From SZUA-430 sp044375275 (GTDB taxonomy: Bacteria; Pseudomonadota; Alphaproteobacteria; Micropepsales; Micropepsaceae): a stretch of 13,197 bases of DNA. Under the pieces are notes generated by a model. It had not been told where the DNA came from and searched no databases. It saw only the letters and a program-made list of their open reading frames with translations. How positions within the stretch are numbered: position 1 is the first letter of the stretch; each line of letters starts with the position of its first letter. The position numbers were made by a program, and so were the translations under genes. The stretch spans positions 1 through 13,197 of the forward strand of contig JBILMZ010000083.1 in assembly GCA_044375275.1 (NCBI GenBank). The letters are read 5' to 3'. Positions 7,540-13,197 of this stretch are shown here, piece after piece.

Positions 7540-7832
7540 AGTTGAATACCCCCAATTGATACTTGATCGGGGCGTATCGTTAGTTGTTCTGCGTATTGGT
7601 TTTATGAAGGATTGGATTCGACTGTTCGTGTTGGTCGTGAAAGGCGTGGACTGTCGTGTGGGTGCCACAGGTCTTTCTGCGGCTCCTTCGCGGAACGTGG
7701 GAGTGATGCATGATGGTCGTCGTGCTGATGTTGCTGACGTGGTGAGCGATACACGATTGTCATACTTCAGGTGTTAGGTGGTTCCGTCATCCGATGCCTC
7801 TGGACTTGCATGTCTGACTGTCAGGAACGCCA
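7540..7832. promoter_or_regulatory. Shared divergent promoter region of TonB receptor and phytase
   Basis: About 290 bases separate the two divergent starts, so both promoters must lie here. I found no convincing -35/-10 pair. Visible elements are a tandem 9-mer TGCTGATGT/TGCTGACGT (7723-7740), a short inverted repeat GATAC-N11-GTATC (7558-7578), and TTGTCAT (7757-7763) and CTGTCAG (7818-7824). The last two each resemble one half of a Pho box (CTGTCAT) without a good second half. AGGA (about 7824-7827) serves as the phytase ribosome binding site. Confidence 0.5.
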
Positions 7833-8876
7833 ATGAACAAGCCAGTTTCTCTTCTTGCGGGAGTTGCCCTGCTTGCCTTCGCTTCGCCGGCACGGTCGGA
7901 GCCTGCGGTTTCGGCGATCGTTGAAACAGAGCCAGTGGGCATGGAGGGTGATGCGGCTGATGACTCGGTGATCATCACGGGTTCAGCGACCTATGATACG
8001 CGGATCATCGGGACCCAGAAGAAGGGCGGTCTCTATGTCTATGACCTGAAAGGGCGGGTCGTTCAGAAGGTCTTGGGTAGCCGTCCAAACAATGTGGACG
8101 CTCGTGCGGGATTTCCTTGGCCCGAAGGCAAGGGTCACATCGTTGTAACGAGTGACCGGACAGACAACACCGTGCGGCTGTTCAGGTTTGATGAGGCGAC
8201 GAGGCGCCTTGATCCCGTTGCGCGCGCCTCGGTGCCCACCGGGTTTCAGGAAGTATATGGCGTCGCTGCCGGAAAGATCGGTTCCGAATTCGTGATTGTT
8301 GCGACCGACAAGGATGGTGACGTTGCCCAATGGAGCCTTGCCATCGAGGGGGATCGTGTTGCTGCCAGGGAGACCCGGCGTTTTGCGCTGGGATCAATCG
8401 CCGAAGGGTGCGTGATTGATGAGGAGCACGGGAATCTCTTTGTGTCGCAGGAAATGGAAGGGTTGTGGCGCTTTGCGCTGGATCCGTCGCAGGGTGACAA
8501 GGGAAGCTTTGTTGACCGTGTCGCGCCGAACGGGAACCTTGTGGCGGACGTCGAGGGGGTTACGTTGTGGATCGGTGCGCAGGGAGAGGGTTTCCTGATC
8601 GTCTCGTCACAGGGGAACTCCCGCTTCAACGTCCATGATCGCAAGGCGCCGTTTGCCTATCGCGGCTCGTTCCGTATCGAGGACAACAAGGCGGGAACGA
8701 TCGACGGTGTTTCGGAAACCGACGGTGTGGAGGCTACAAGCGCTCCCCTCGGCCCGCGCTTTCCGCGCGGACTTCTTGTCGTGCAGGATGACGAGAACAC
8801 GCTCCCCGCAACGACCCAGAACTTCAAGTATGTGTCCTGGGCCGACGTCGAGAAAGCGCTTCAGCTGGCGCGCTGA
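7833..8876 (+). CDS. Beta-propeller phytase (3-phytase family)
   Basis: A 347-residue exported phytase, which hydrolyses phosphate from inositol hexakisphosphate in a calcium-dependent six-bladed propeller. The signal peptide is MNKPVSLLAGVALLAFASPARS-EP. Family hallmarks in order are ETEPVGMEGDAADD (31-44), QKKGGLYVYDL (62 on), NNVDARAGF (86 on), TSDRTDNTVRLF, EVYGVA, TDKDGDVAQW (158 on), AEGCVIDEEHGNLFVSQEMEGLW (190 on), DVEGVTLW, SSQGNSRFNVHDR, SETDGVEA, and QDDENTLPATTQNFKYVSW near the end. The Lys, Arg, Tyr and Glu positions expected for substrate binding appear present. Oddly, the normally conserved DDPAIWxxP segment is replaced by DDSVIITGSATYD, which may alter a calcium site. It is single-domain, unlike the two-domain phytases of some Gram-negatives. 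The divergent TonB receptor suggests a phytate-use locus. Confidence 0.93.
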   Translation: MNKPVSLLAGVALLAFASPARSEPAVSAIVETEPVGMEGDAADDSVIITGSATYDTRIIGTQKKGGLYVYDLKGRVVQKVLGSRPNNVDARAGFPWPEGKGHIVVTSDRTDNTVRLFRFDEATRRLDPVARASVPTGFQEVYGVAAGKIGSEFVIVATDKDGDVAQWSLAIEGDRVAARETRRFALGSIAEGCVIDEEHGNLFVSQEMEGLWRFALDPSQGDKGSFVDRVAPNGNLVADVEGVTLWIGAQGEGFLIVSSQGNSRFNVHDRKAPFAYRGSFRIEDNKAGTIDGVSETDGVEATSAPLGPRFPRGLLVVQDDENTLPATTQNFKYVSWADVEKALQLAR

Positions 8877-8879
8877 ACC

Positions 8880-11096
8880 CTACATCCGCATCAGATGCCC
8901 GATGCGGATCGAGGCCTGCGTTGTATCTGAGCGGTAGTGGTTGCCGTTGAGCAGTTCACCGCTTTCTCCCAGCGAGACGAACAGTTCCGATCCCGGATCG
9001 AACTCCCAGCGATAGCGTGACGACAGGCCGAAGGTTTCGCTGATGTTGTCGTACTGGACCTGCGTGCGCAGCTGCATGTCCGGCGTGAAGTTGATCGACA
9101 CGTTCATGGCATAGATCTGGATCTCGACGTCGCCGGTCGGCAGGGTGATGTTCTGGAACTGGTGCTGCATGCCGATGTCGAATGTCGAGTTGGGTCGCCA
9201 GTTCATGCCTGCGAAGGTTCGCAGGCGATCTCCGCTGAAGAAGCTGCAGCAGGCGACTTCAACCCTGAGCGAGATGGGGCGCGAGGCCGAAGACTCCAGA
9301 CTGAGTGTTGCATTGGTCCACTCGTACTCGCCTGCTGGGACGATCACGCCCTTGGGAAGCTCGAAGGGCGACAGCACATTCTCGTAGCTGTTGAAGATGT
9401 TGATGAAGGCGGAGTCCACCGATTGTGTCAGGAAGCCGCCCCAGACGCCGTTTTCACGAGACTCGAGGTTGTTCCCGAGATCTGTTGTGACGTCGTACCA
9501 GGTTCCAACTTCCCACCAGCGCATGAACGTCTCGCCGTTCAGCACTTCGCGCCATTCCATTTCGCCATTGTAGTTGCGAATGGCTCCACGGTTCACGAAG
9601 CCAAGTGCCGGGAAAAAGTTCTCTCCTACTTCCTTGAAGGAGTGGCGCGTGGAGAACGGTTCGTTGGGGAAGCTGATGGTGGCTCCAAAGGTGTCATCGT
9701 CTCCGTAGACGTCGGAGAAGCTGCGCTCGTAGAAGAAGTCGGCCTTCAGCGTGTCGCCATCAAACCAGGTTGAGTTGCGGTACTGGAAGTCGGCGCCTGC
9801 TACCGTATTTTCGGTCGCTCCGGTCGGGTCGCCGTTCGTGAACACGATGCCGATCTTGGACTGGTCGAGTACCTGTTGCGTGATCCGGGCCGCGGCCAGT
9901 GTCTGGCCATCGGTGGTTTCGGTGCCATTGGTGTGCACGAGCAACCCGCCCAGTCCCAGCTTGCCGAGCTGGCCCGAGACCTTGCCACCAGCCACGATGT
10001 CGACGGGCTTTCCGTTCACGAGGCCGATGTTGCGGGAGAAGAACGGGATGCCGTTCACGTCGCCATTCAGGTTGTCACCGCCAAACTCGAATACGGCCGC
10101 GTCCTGGAGGAAGAAGTCCCGCGTCTCGGGGAAGAAAAGGCCAAAGCGTCCCGTGTTGACCTGGCGGTCGTCGAGCGGTGTGTCCGAAAAGTCGGTGTTG
10201 AACGTCAGGGTGCCGGTCAGGGATGGCGTGAGCTTGTAGAACAGGTTTCCGGATGGCTCGAAGGTCAGGTCGCCCTCACGGGGTTTTTCCCATTCATGCT
10301 TGAAGCGCACGGCTCCGAAGGTCTCGATGTCGAGGCCAAGGCCATGGTGCGTGTCTGATATGCCGAGCATCGACCCTGAACGGGAGATGTCGACGGAAGA
10401 CATCTGGCGGCTGATCTGGGACCACCTGATACGCTCGTTCTTGCGGCGAACGAGGCGAAAGAAGTCAAAGCCCCAGTCGCTTCGCGCCGTATCATAGGAG
10501 ATGCTGCGGAAGGGAATGGCGACCTCGGTCACCCATCCATCGGAAACGATGCGGCTGTGGGCATGCCAGATCGTGTCCCAGTTCACGAGGAACGTCGAGT
10601 TGTTCTGCACGAGTGCGTCCGTGCGGGCGCCCAGCGGGTTGATCTCGAAGGCATAGCCGTCGCGGCGTGACTGTTGCGGGTCGAGGTAGATGCGGATGAG
10701 GTCGTCCTTGCCGAGCTGTCCGTCGCGCGCCTTGATCGAGGCCTTGATGCCCGCGGGGTCGGAGTCGAAGGCCTTCACGGCGAAGTAGAGGTTGTTCTCG
10801 TCGTAGAGAATGCGGACCTCGGTTCGCTCGGTGGCCGGCGCGCCTTCATTCGGCTCGAGCTGGTAGAACTCGCTGATGACAGGCGCCTTCTGCCAGGCGG
10901 CATCGCTGAGATCGCCGTCGATCTTCGGCGCGGCGGCCGTGTCGATGCGAACCGGTCTCACGTCCGGCTGATAGGTCTGGAAGTTGCGTGCTGCCGGTGA
11001 CGTTCCCGTCTCCGGTGTAGACGCCGCCGCCGCATGTGTCGTGATTGCCAGGGCGAGCCCAAAGGCCCAGCCGGCAAATTCCCCTGTCTTGCGCAT
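8880..11096 (-). CDS. DUF5916-type outer-membrane protein with CBM9-like N-terminal domain
   Basis: A 738-residue exported protein. The start is ATG 11096 (MRKTGEFAGWAFG...), preceded by GGGGGGATT as ribosome binding site; the signal peptide ends near HAAAA-ST. Residues about 50-240 form a carbohydrate-binding-module-9-like domain: KIDGDLSDAAWQKAPVISEF, then VRILYDENNLYFAVKAFDS, DDLIRIYLDP, FEINPLGARTDALV and GWVTEVAIPFRSISYD. The remainder is the DUF5916 region, rich in alternating aromatic beta strands with family-like phrases (DFFRLVRRKNERIRWS, FFPETRDFFL, LPTGDVEIQIY, RTQVQYDN). It is probably an outer-membrane beta barrel. The family has no settled function; glycan binding, surface assembly or uptake are options. 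It converges on the phytase with only 3 bases between stop codons and shares no operon with it. An adjacent CysCys pair occurs in a late barrel strand (EVACCSFF). Confidence 0.85.
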   Translation of the reverse strand: MRKTGEFAGWAFGLALAITTHAAAASTPETGTSPAARNFQTYQPDVRPVRIDTAAAPKIDGDLSDAAWQKAPVISEFYQLEPNEGAPATERTEVRILYDENNLYFAVKAFDSDPAGIKASIKARDGQLGKDDLIRIYLDPQQSRRDGYAFEINPLGARTDALVQNNSTFLVNWDTIWHAHSRIVSDGWVTEVAIPFRSISYDTARSDWGFDFFRLVRRKNERIRWSQISRQMSSVDISRSGSMLGISDTHHGLGLDIETFGAVRFKHEWEKPREGDLTFEPSGNLFYKLTPSLTGTLTFNTDFSDTPLDDRQVNTGRFGLFFPETRDFFLQDAAVFEFGGDNLNGDVNGIPFFSRNIGLVNGKPVDIVAGGKVSGQLGKLGLGGLLVHTNGTETTDGQTLAAARITQQVLDQSKIGIVFTNGDPTGATENTVAGADFQYRNSTWFDGDTLKADFFYERSFSDVYGDDDTFGATISFPNEPFSTRHSFKEVGENFFPALGFVNRGAIRNYNGEMEWREVLNGETFMRWWEVGTWYDVTTDLGNNLESRENGVWGGFLTQSVDSAFINIFNSYENVLSPFELPKGVIVPAGEYEWTNATLSLESSASRPISLRVEVACCSFFSGDRLRTFAGMNWRPNSTFDIGMQHQFQNITLPTGDVEIQIYAMNVSINFTPDMQLRTQVQYDNISETFGLSSRYRWEFDPGSELFVSLGESGELLNGNHYRSDTTQASIRIGHLMRM
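8884..8909. repeat. Perfect 9-bp inverted repeat at convergent gene ends
   Basis: ATCCGCATC (8884-8892), loop AGATGCCC, then GATGCGGAT (8901-8909). It begins 7 bases after the phytase stop and lies inside the last codons of the facing DUF5916 gene, where it encodes IGHLMRM. No T tract follows on either strand, so it is at best a weak or Rho-assisted end signal or an mRNA-stabilising 3' hairpin. Function is inferred. Confidence 0.5.
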
Positions 11097-11354
11097 AATC
11101 CCCCCGGTTGCGCTTCCCCCGGCGAGAGAAAAGCACACGGGGTGTGCACGTGCGCGTTAATTCAGCGAGACAGATTTCACGTTCGGGTGAGAGGCTTTTG
11201 ATGCTCCGCGCATCCCGGGGTTGTGCGCGGGACTGGTGAGGCCAACTGGCGGTCAACAGGAAAACTTTCGTGACTTGGGTAAATTGCCGAGGAATTGGGC
11301 GGCGCCTGCACACAAGTTTCAAGAATTAAGGGTTGCTAGCCCCGGGGGTCAGGC

Positions 11355-11363
11355 TGGTATAGA
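11355..11363 (+). promoter_or_regulatory. Candidate extended -10 element for the PD-(D/E)XK-like gene
   Basis: TGGTATAGA combines the TGn extension with TATAGA (4 to 5 of 6 bases of TATAAT), about 59 bases before the ATG at 11422. A weak -35 (TTGCTA, 3 of 6) lies 19 bases upstream, a long spacing that the TGn extension could offset. Confidence 0.4.
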
Positions 11364-11404
11364 ATACGCCTTCTTGGGGAAGTGACTTCGCTTATCCGGC
11401 GTAT
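11364..11404 (+). repeat. Leader inverted repeat (ATACGCC ... GGCGTAT) with nested GAAGT-G-ACTTC
   Basis: Seven-base arms ATACGCC (11364-11370) and GGCGTAT (11398-11404) enclose a smaller palindrome GAAGTGACTTC. The element starts right after the -10-like sequence and ends just before the purine-rich ribosome binding site (GGGTGGGGG). In RNA it would fold next to the start region and could affect translation; as DNA it could be an operator. Function is inferred. Confidence 0.45.
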
Positions 11405-11421
11405 TGGGTGGGGGCCCATTG

Positions 11422-12558
11422 ATGGGATCATTCCTTCTTTTTCTTCTTGGTGTTGCAGCGCCGCTCGCCGTCGCCGTCGTGGTGATGTGGAGCGAGGAGC
11501 GCCGACGCTCCTTTTTGCAGATGCGGTTCGACCGCCTCACGCAGGACAATCGTGGCCTGAAGATGGCCATGGGAACAAAAACCCCGCAGGCCGAGATCCC
11601 GGCGCAGAGTGAAGCCGAGCGCAGGGAGATCCTCGAGCTCTCGACGAAGCTTTCGAATGGCGGGATCCTGCTGGAGTGGCTTCGCCTTGGCACGAAGGCG
11701 CCTGAAGAAGCTGCCGCGCGGCTTCTCGGCGTGAACGCGCAGGAAGCTGGGCAGATGCAGGCCATCGTGGCCGAGTGGAGCCCCGCTGGCGTCGTCGCCG
11801 TGCTCGATCGCCTCAAGGATCGCCTGACGTCCATCAGCGAGATGGAGATGGTCTGGTCGGATCCGCATGCGGCCGGTGAACGCAATGTCAGCGCGATGGC
11901 GGAGCGTGCGCTCTGGGTCTTCGAACCCGAGTATGTCGTCAACCAGGGTGACTATGAAGTGGATGGCCGGCTGGGTGCCGTTGCGCGTCCGTCGATGAGC
12001 GCCTCGCTGCAGAATGCCTCGCACAAGGAAGGCGATCCGACGCTGGTGATTGAACTCAAGGGCGCGCGCGTCACGGTTGGCGGCGAGCACCAGATGCAGG
12101 CCTGGAACAATGTGCGCGACCTCATGCGCGCCGGCACGATCCGCGAGCGTGATCCCGTGGATGTGTTCGTGATCGGTGGCTCGGTGGACGAGTATGAAGG
12201 CAATCCGCGCATGGAAGGCCGCTACCGCAACGTGCGCATCACGTCCTACGACTATGGCCAGCTCGTGGCACGCGCCAAGCGCCTGACCTTCGGCCTCTAT
12301 GACGACCTCAAGGACGTCGCGCCCTTCCTGCGCGAACAGCGCGAGGGCATCGAGCACGACCAGCAGGTGGCGGCCAATGCGGCAGCGACCGAGGCGTCGT
12401 CGCACCATGCGGATGACGCAGCTGATGCCGTCGATGACGACAGTCACGTGCGCGAGGAAGACGCCTCCACCGATGTCGTGCGCGATGTCGAGTATGCCGA
12501 TGATCCGCGCCCGGAAGTGGGCGGGGCCGACGTCCGGCACAAAGACGCGGCGCAGTGA
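11422..12558 (+). CDS. Membrane-anchored PD-(D/E)XK-nuclease-like protein (Shedu/DUF4263-like core)
   Basis: A 378-residue protein of unknown function. An N-terminal membrane helix (FLLFLLGVAAPLAVAVVVMW, residues 4-23) is followed by a basic, coiled-coil-prone stretch and a helical middle part. The C-terminal half resembles PD-(D/E)XK nucleases of the Shedu/DUF4263 kind: ALWVFEPEYVV, then TLVIELKGARVTVGGEHQMQAW with E211-x-K213 and Q226, then VRITSYDYGQLVARAKRLTF, like the conserved late strand and helix of that group. Where relatives usually read RPD before the ExK strand, this protein has RPS (ARPSMSAS). The first acidic residue is therefore displaced, perhaps to D205, or lost. The last 70 residues are acidic and probably disordered (DDAADAVDDDSHVREED). 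I chose ATG 11422 over the upstream in-frame TTG because of GGGGG about 7 bases before it. Its stop overlaps the next gene. The nuclease-fold call is moderately sure; a defence or repair role is inference. Confidence 0.62.
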   Translation: MGSFLLFLLGVAAPLAVAVVVMWSEERRRSFLQMRFDRLTQDNRGLKMAMGTKTPQAEIPAQSEAERREILELSTKLSNGGILLEWLRLGTKAPEEAAARLLGVNAQEAGQMQAIVAEWSPAGVVAVLDRLKDRLTSISEMEMVWSDPHAAGERNVSAMAERALWVFEPEYVVNQGDYEVDGRLGAVARPSMSASLQNASHKEGDPTLVIELKGARVTVGGEHQMQAWNNVRDLMRAGTIRERDPVDVFVIGGSVDEYEGNPRMEGRYRNVRITSYDYGQLVARAKRLTFGLYDDLKDVAPFLREQREGIEHDQQVAANAAATEASSHHADDAADAVDDDSHVREEDASTDVVRDVEYADDPRPEVGGADVRHKDAAQ

Positions 12559-13046
12559 CGGGACAAAGTCACTTCGCCTTCCAGCCCTTTGACCATGCAC
12601 ACCTGCCGGAACTCATCGACCTTTGGATCGACGCCTGGTCCCGCACGATGCCGGCGATCGACTTCGAGGCGCGGCGCGCCTGGTTTGTCGATCACCTGTT
12701 CTCGCTGGTCGATGCGGGGGCGCAGGTCTGCCTGGCGTTTGATCCTGCGCATGGTTCCATGGCCGGGTTCGTGACGCTCGAGCCGCATACCGGCCACGTG
12801 GACCAGCTGGCTGTCGGGGTGCCCTATTGGGGGACACAATGCGGCGGCGCGCTCCTCGTCTGGGCGAAGACCGAAACGCAGCGCCAAGGGTGCGATCGGC
12901 TCTGGGTGGACGTGAACCAGGACAATCCGCGGGCCGTGCGCTTCTATGAGCGGGAAGGCTTCCGGCGGGTGCGTGAAGGCGTCAACCCGAACTCAGGCCT
13001 CAGGACCTGGCGCCATGAATGGCGGCGCACGCCACAGCCGGCCTGA
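12555..13046 (+). CDS. GNAT-family N-acetyltransferase
   Basis: A 163-residue acetyltransferase that would move an acetyl group from acetyl-CoA to an unknown amine. The fold is visible as the N-terminal strand and helices (FDHAHLPELIDLWIDAW), the central strands (AGFVTLEP then GHVDQLAVGVPYWGTQCGGALLVWAK, residues about 80-106) and motif B (DVNQDNPRAVRFYEREGFRRV, about 119-139). The pyrophosphate-binding loop reads Q-C-G-G-A, a variant of the usual Q/R-x-x-G-x-G/A. The start is GTG 12555, whose GTGA overlaps the previous stop. No separate ribosome binding site is evident, so coupled translation with the nuclease-like gene is likely. The substrate (protein, small molecule or antibiotic) cannot be told. 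Confidence 0.88.
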   Translation: MTGQSHFAFQPFDHAHLPELIDLWIDAWSRTMPAIDFEARRAWFVDHLFSLVDAGAQVCLAFDPAHGSMAGFVTLEPHTGHVDQLAVGVPYWGTQCGGALLVWAKTETQRQGCDRLWVDVNQDNPRAVRFYEREGFRRVREGVNPNSGLRTWRHEWRRTPQPA

Positions 13047-13055
13047 GTGGCCAGG

Positions 13056-13197
13056 TCATTCCTCCCGGGCAGCCTTCAGCAGCGTATCGAAGTCCACCCG
13101 GGCGATGGGTTCCAGCTTCTTGGCCAGGTCCACCGCGGACTGTGACATCTCATTCAGGAAATCGAAGCTGAGGTTCCGGCGCTCCTTCTGGTCTTCC
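13056..13197 (-). CDS. C-terminal end of an unidentified protein
   Basis: The reverse strand carries an open frame from the right edge to a TGA at 13056-13058, giving the last 46 residues of a protein that continues outside the window. It reads EDQKERRNLSFDFLNEM and on to FDTLLKAAREE, a charged, helix-prone tail. Codon use matches the neighbours and it converges on the acetyltransferase with a gap of 9 bases. I do not recognise the family. Confidence 0.6.
   Translation of the reverse strand, partial: EDQKERRNLSFDFLNEMSQSAVDLAKKLEPIARVDFDTLLKAAREE

Larger units (their letters stand above)
11097..11421. other. Divergent intergenic region between DUF5916 gene and PD-(D/E)XK-like gene
   Basis: No convincing gene lies in these 325 bases. 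They hold three inverted repeats: GCACAC-GGG-GTGTGC (11133-11147), close upstream of the minus-strand gene; CCGCGCA-N11-TGCGCGG (11206-11230); and ATACGCC-N27-GGCGTAT (11364-11404) in the leader of the plus-strand gene. An extended -10-like element lies at 11355-11363. The first repeat is placed like an operator for the DUF5916 gene. Confidence 0.5.

Noticed and set aside
7540..7668. 43-residue N-terminal extension of the TonB receptor
   Set aside because: The added residues precede a perfectly formed signal peptide and have no export character; ATG 7539 with an upstream GGGGG is the better start.
11428..12600. 390-residue minus-strand open frame opposite the nuclease-like gene
   Set aside because: The plus-strand reading has a membrane helix, a ribosome binding site and family-like motifs; the antisense frame is His/Ala/Arg-rich with no domain.

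Overview
The window is GC-rich, gene-dense DNA from a Gram-negative bacterium. The outer-membrane and periplasmic gene content (TonB-dependent receptor, type V autotransporter, RND efflux adaptor) and the codon style suggest an aquatic alphaproteobacterium, possibly of the Hyphomonas/Maricaulis kind. That placement is inference; there is no rRNA or marker gene to settle it. I saw no tRNA, CRISPR array, insertion sequence, integrase or phage gene.

Left part (1-5185): the N-terminal part of an RND-type periplasmic adaptor (minus strand) runs off the left edge. A spacer of about 520 bases with a strong inverted repeat and a plausible promoter follows. Then comes a tight two-gene plus-strand unit: an exported FecR-domain protein whose stop codon is one base from the start of a 1170-residue autotransporter. 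The autotransporter has a Gly/Glu-rich segment, a long repeat passenger and a C-terminal beta barrel. A perfect 10-bp hairpin with T tracts on both sides closes this unit and the facing gene.

Middle part (5278-11096): a TonB-dependent receptor (minus) and a beta-propeller phytase (plus) are divergently transcribed from a shared spacer of about 290 bases. This fits a phytate or phosphorus acquisition locus in which a secreted or periplasmic phytase acts next to an outer-membrane importer. Facing the phytase, with stop codons 3 bases apart, is a DUF5916-type outer-membrane protein (CBM9-like N-terminal domain plus predicted beta barrel).

Right part (11422-13197): a membrane-anchored protein of 378 residues carries a PD-(D/E)XK-nuclease-like core resembling the Shedu/DUF4263 group. 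Its stop overlaps the GTG start of a GNAT acetyltransferase (GTGA), so the two look like an operon. The C-terminal 46 residues of an unidentified minus-strand protein close the window.

The candidates most worth following as little-described biology are the FecR-domain/autotransporter pair, the membrane-anchored PD-(D/E)XK-like protein coupled to a GNAT enzyme, and the phytase with an altered first metal-binding segment.
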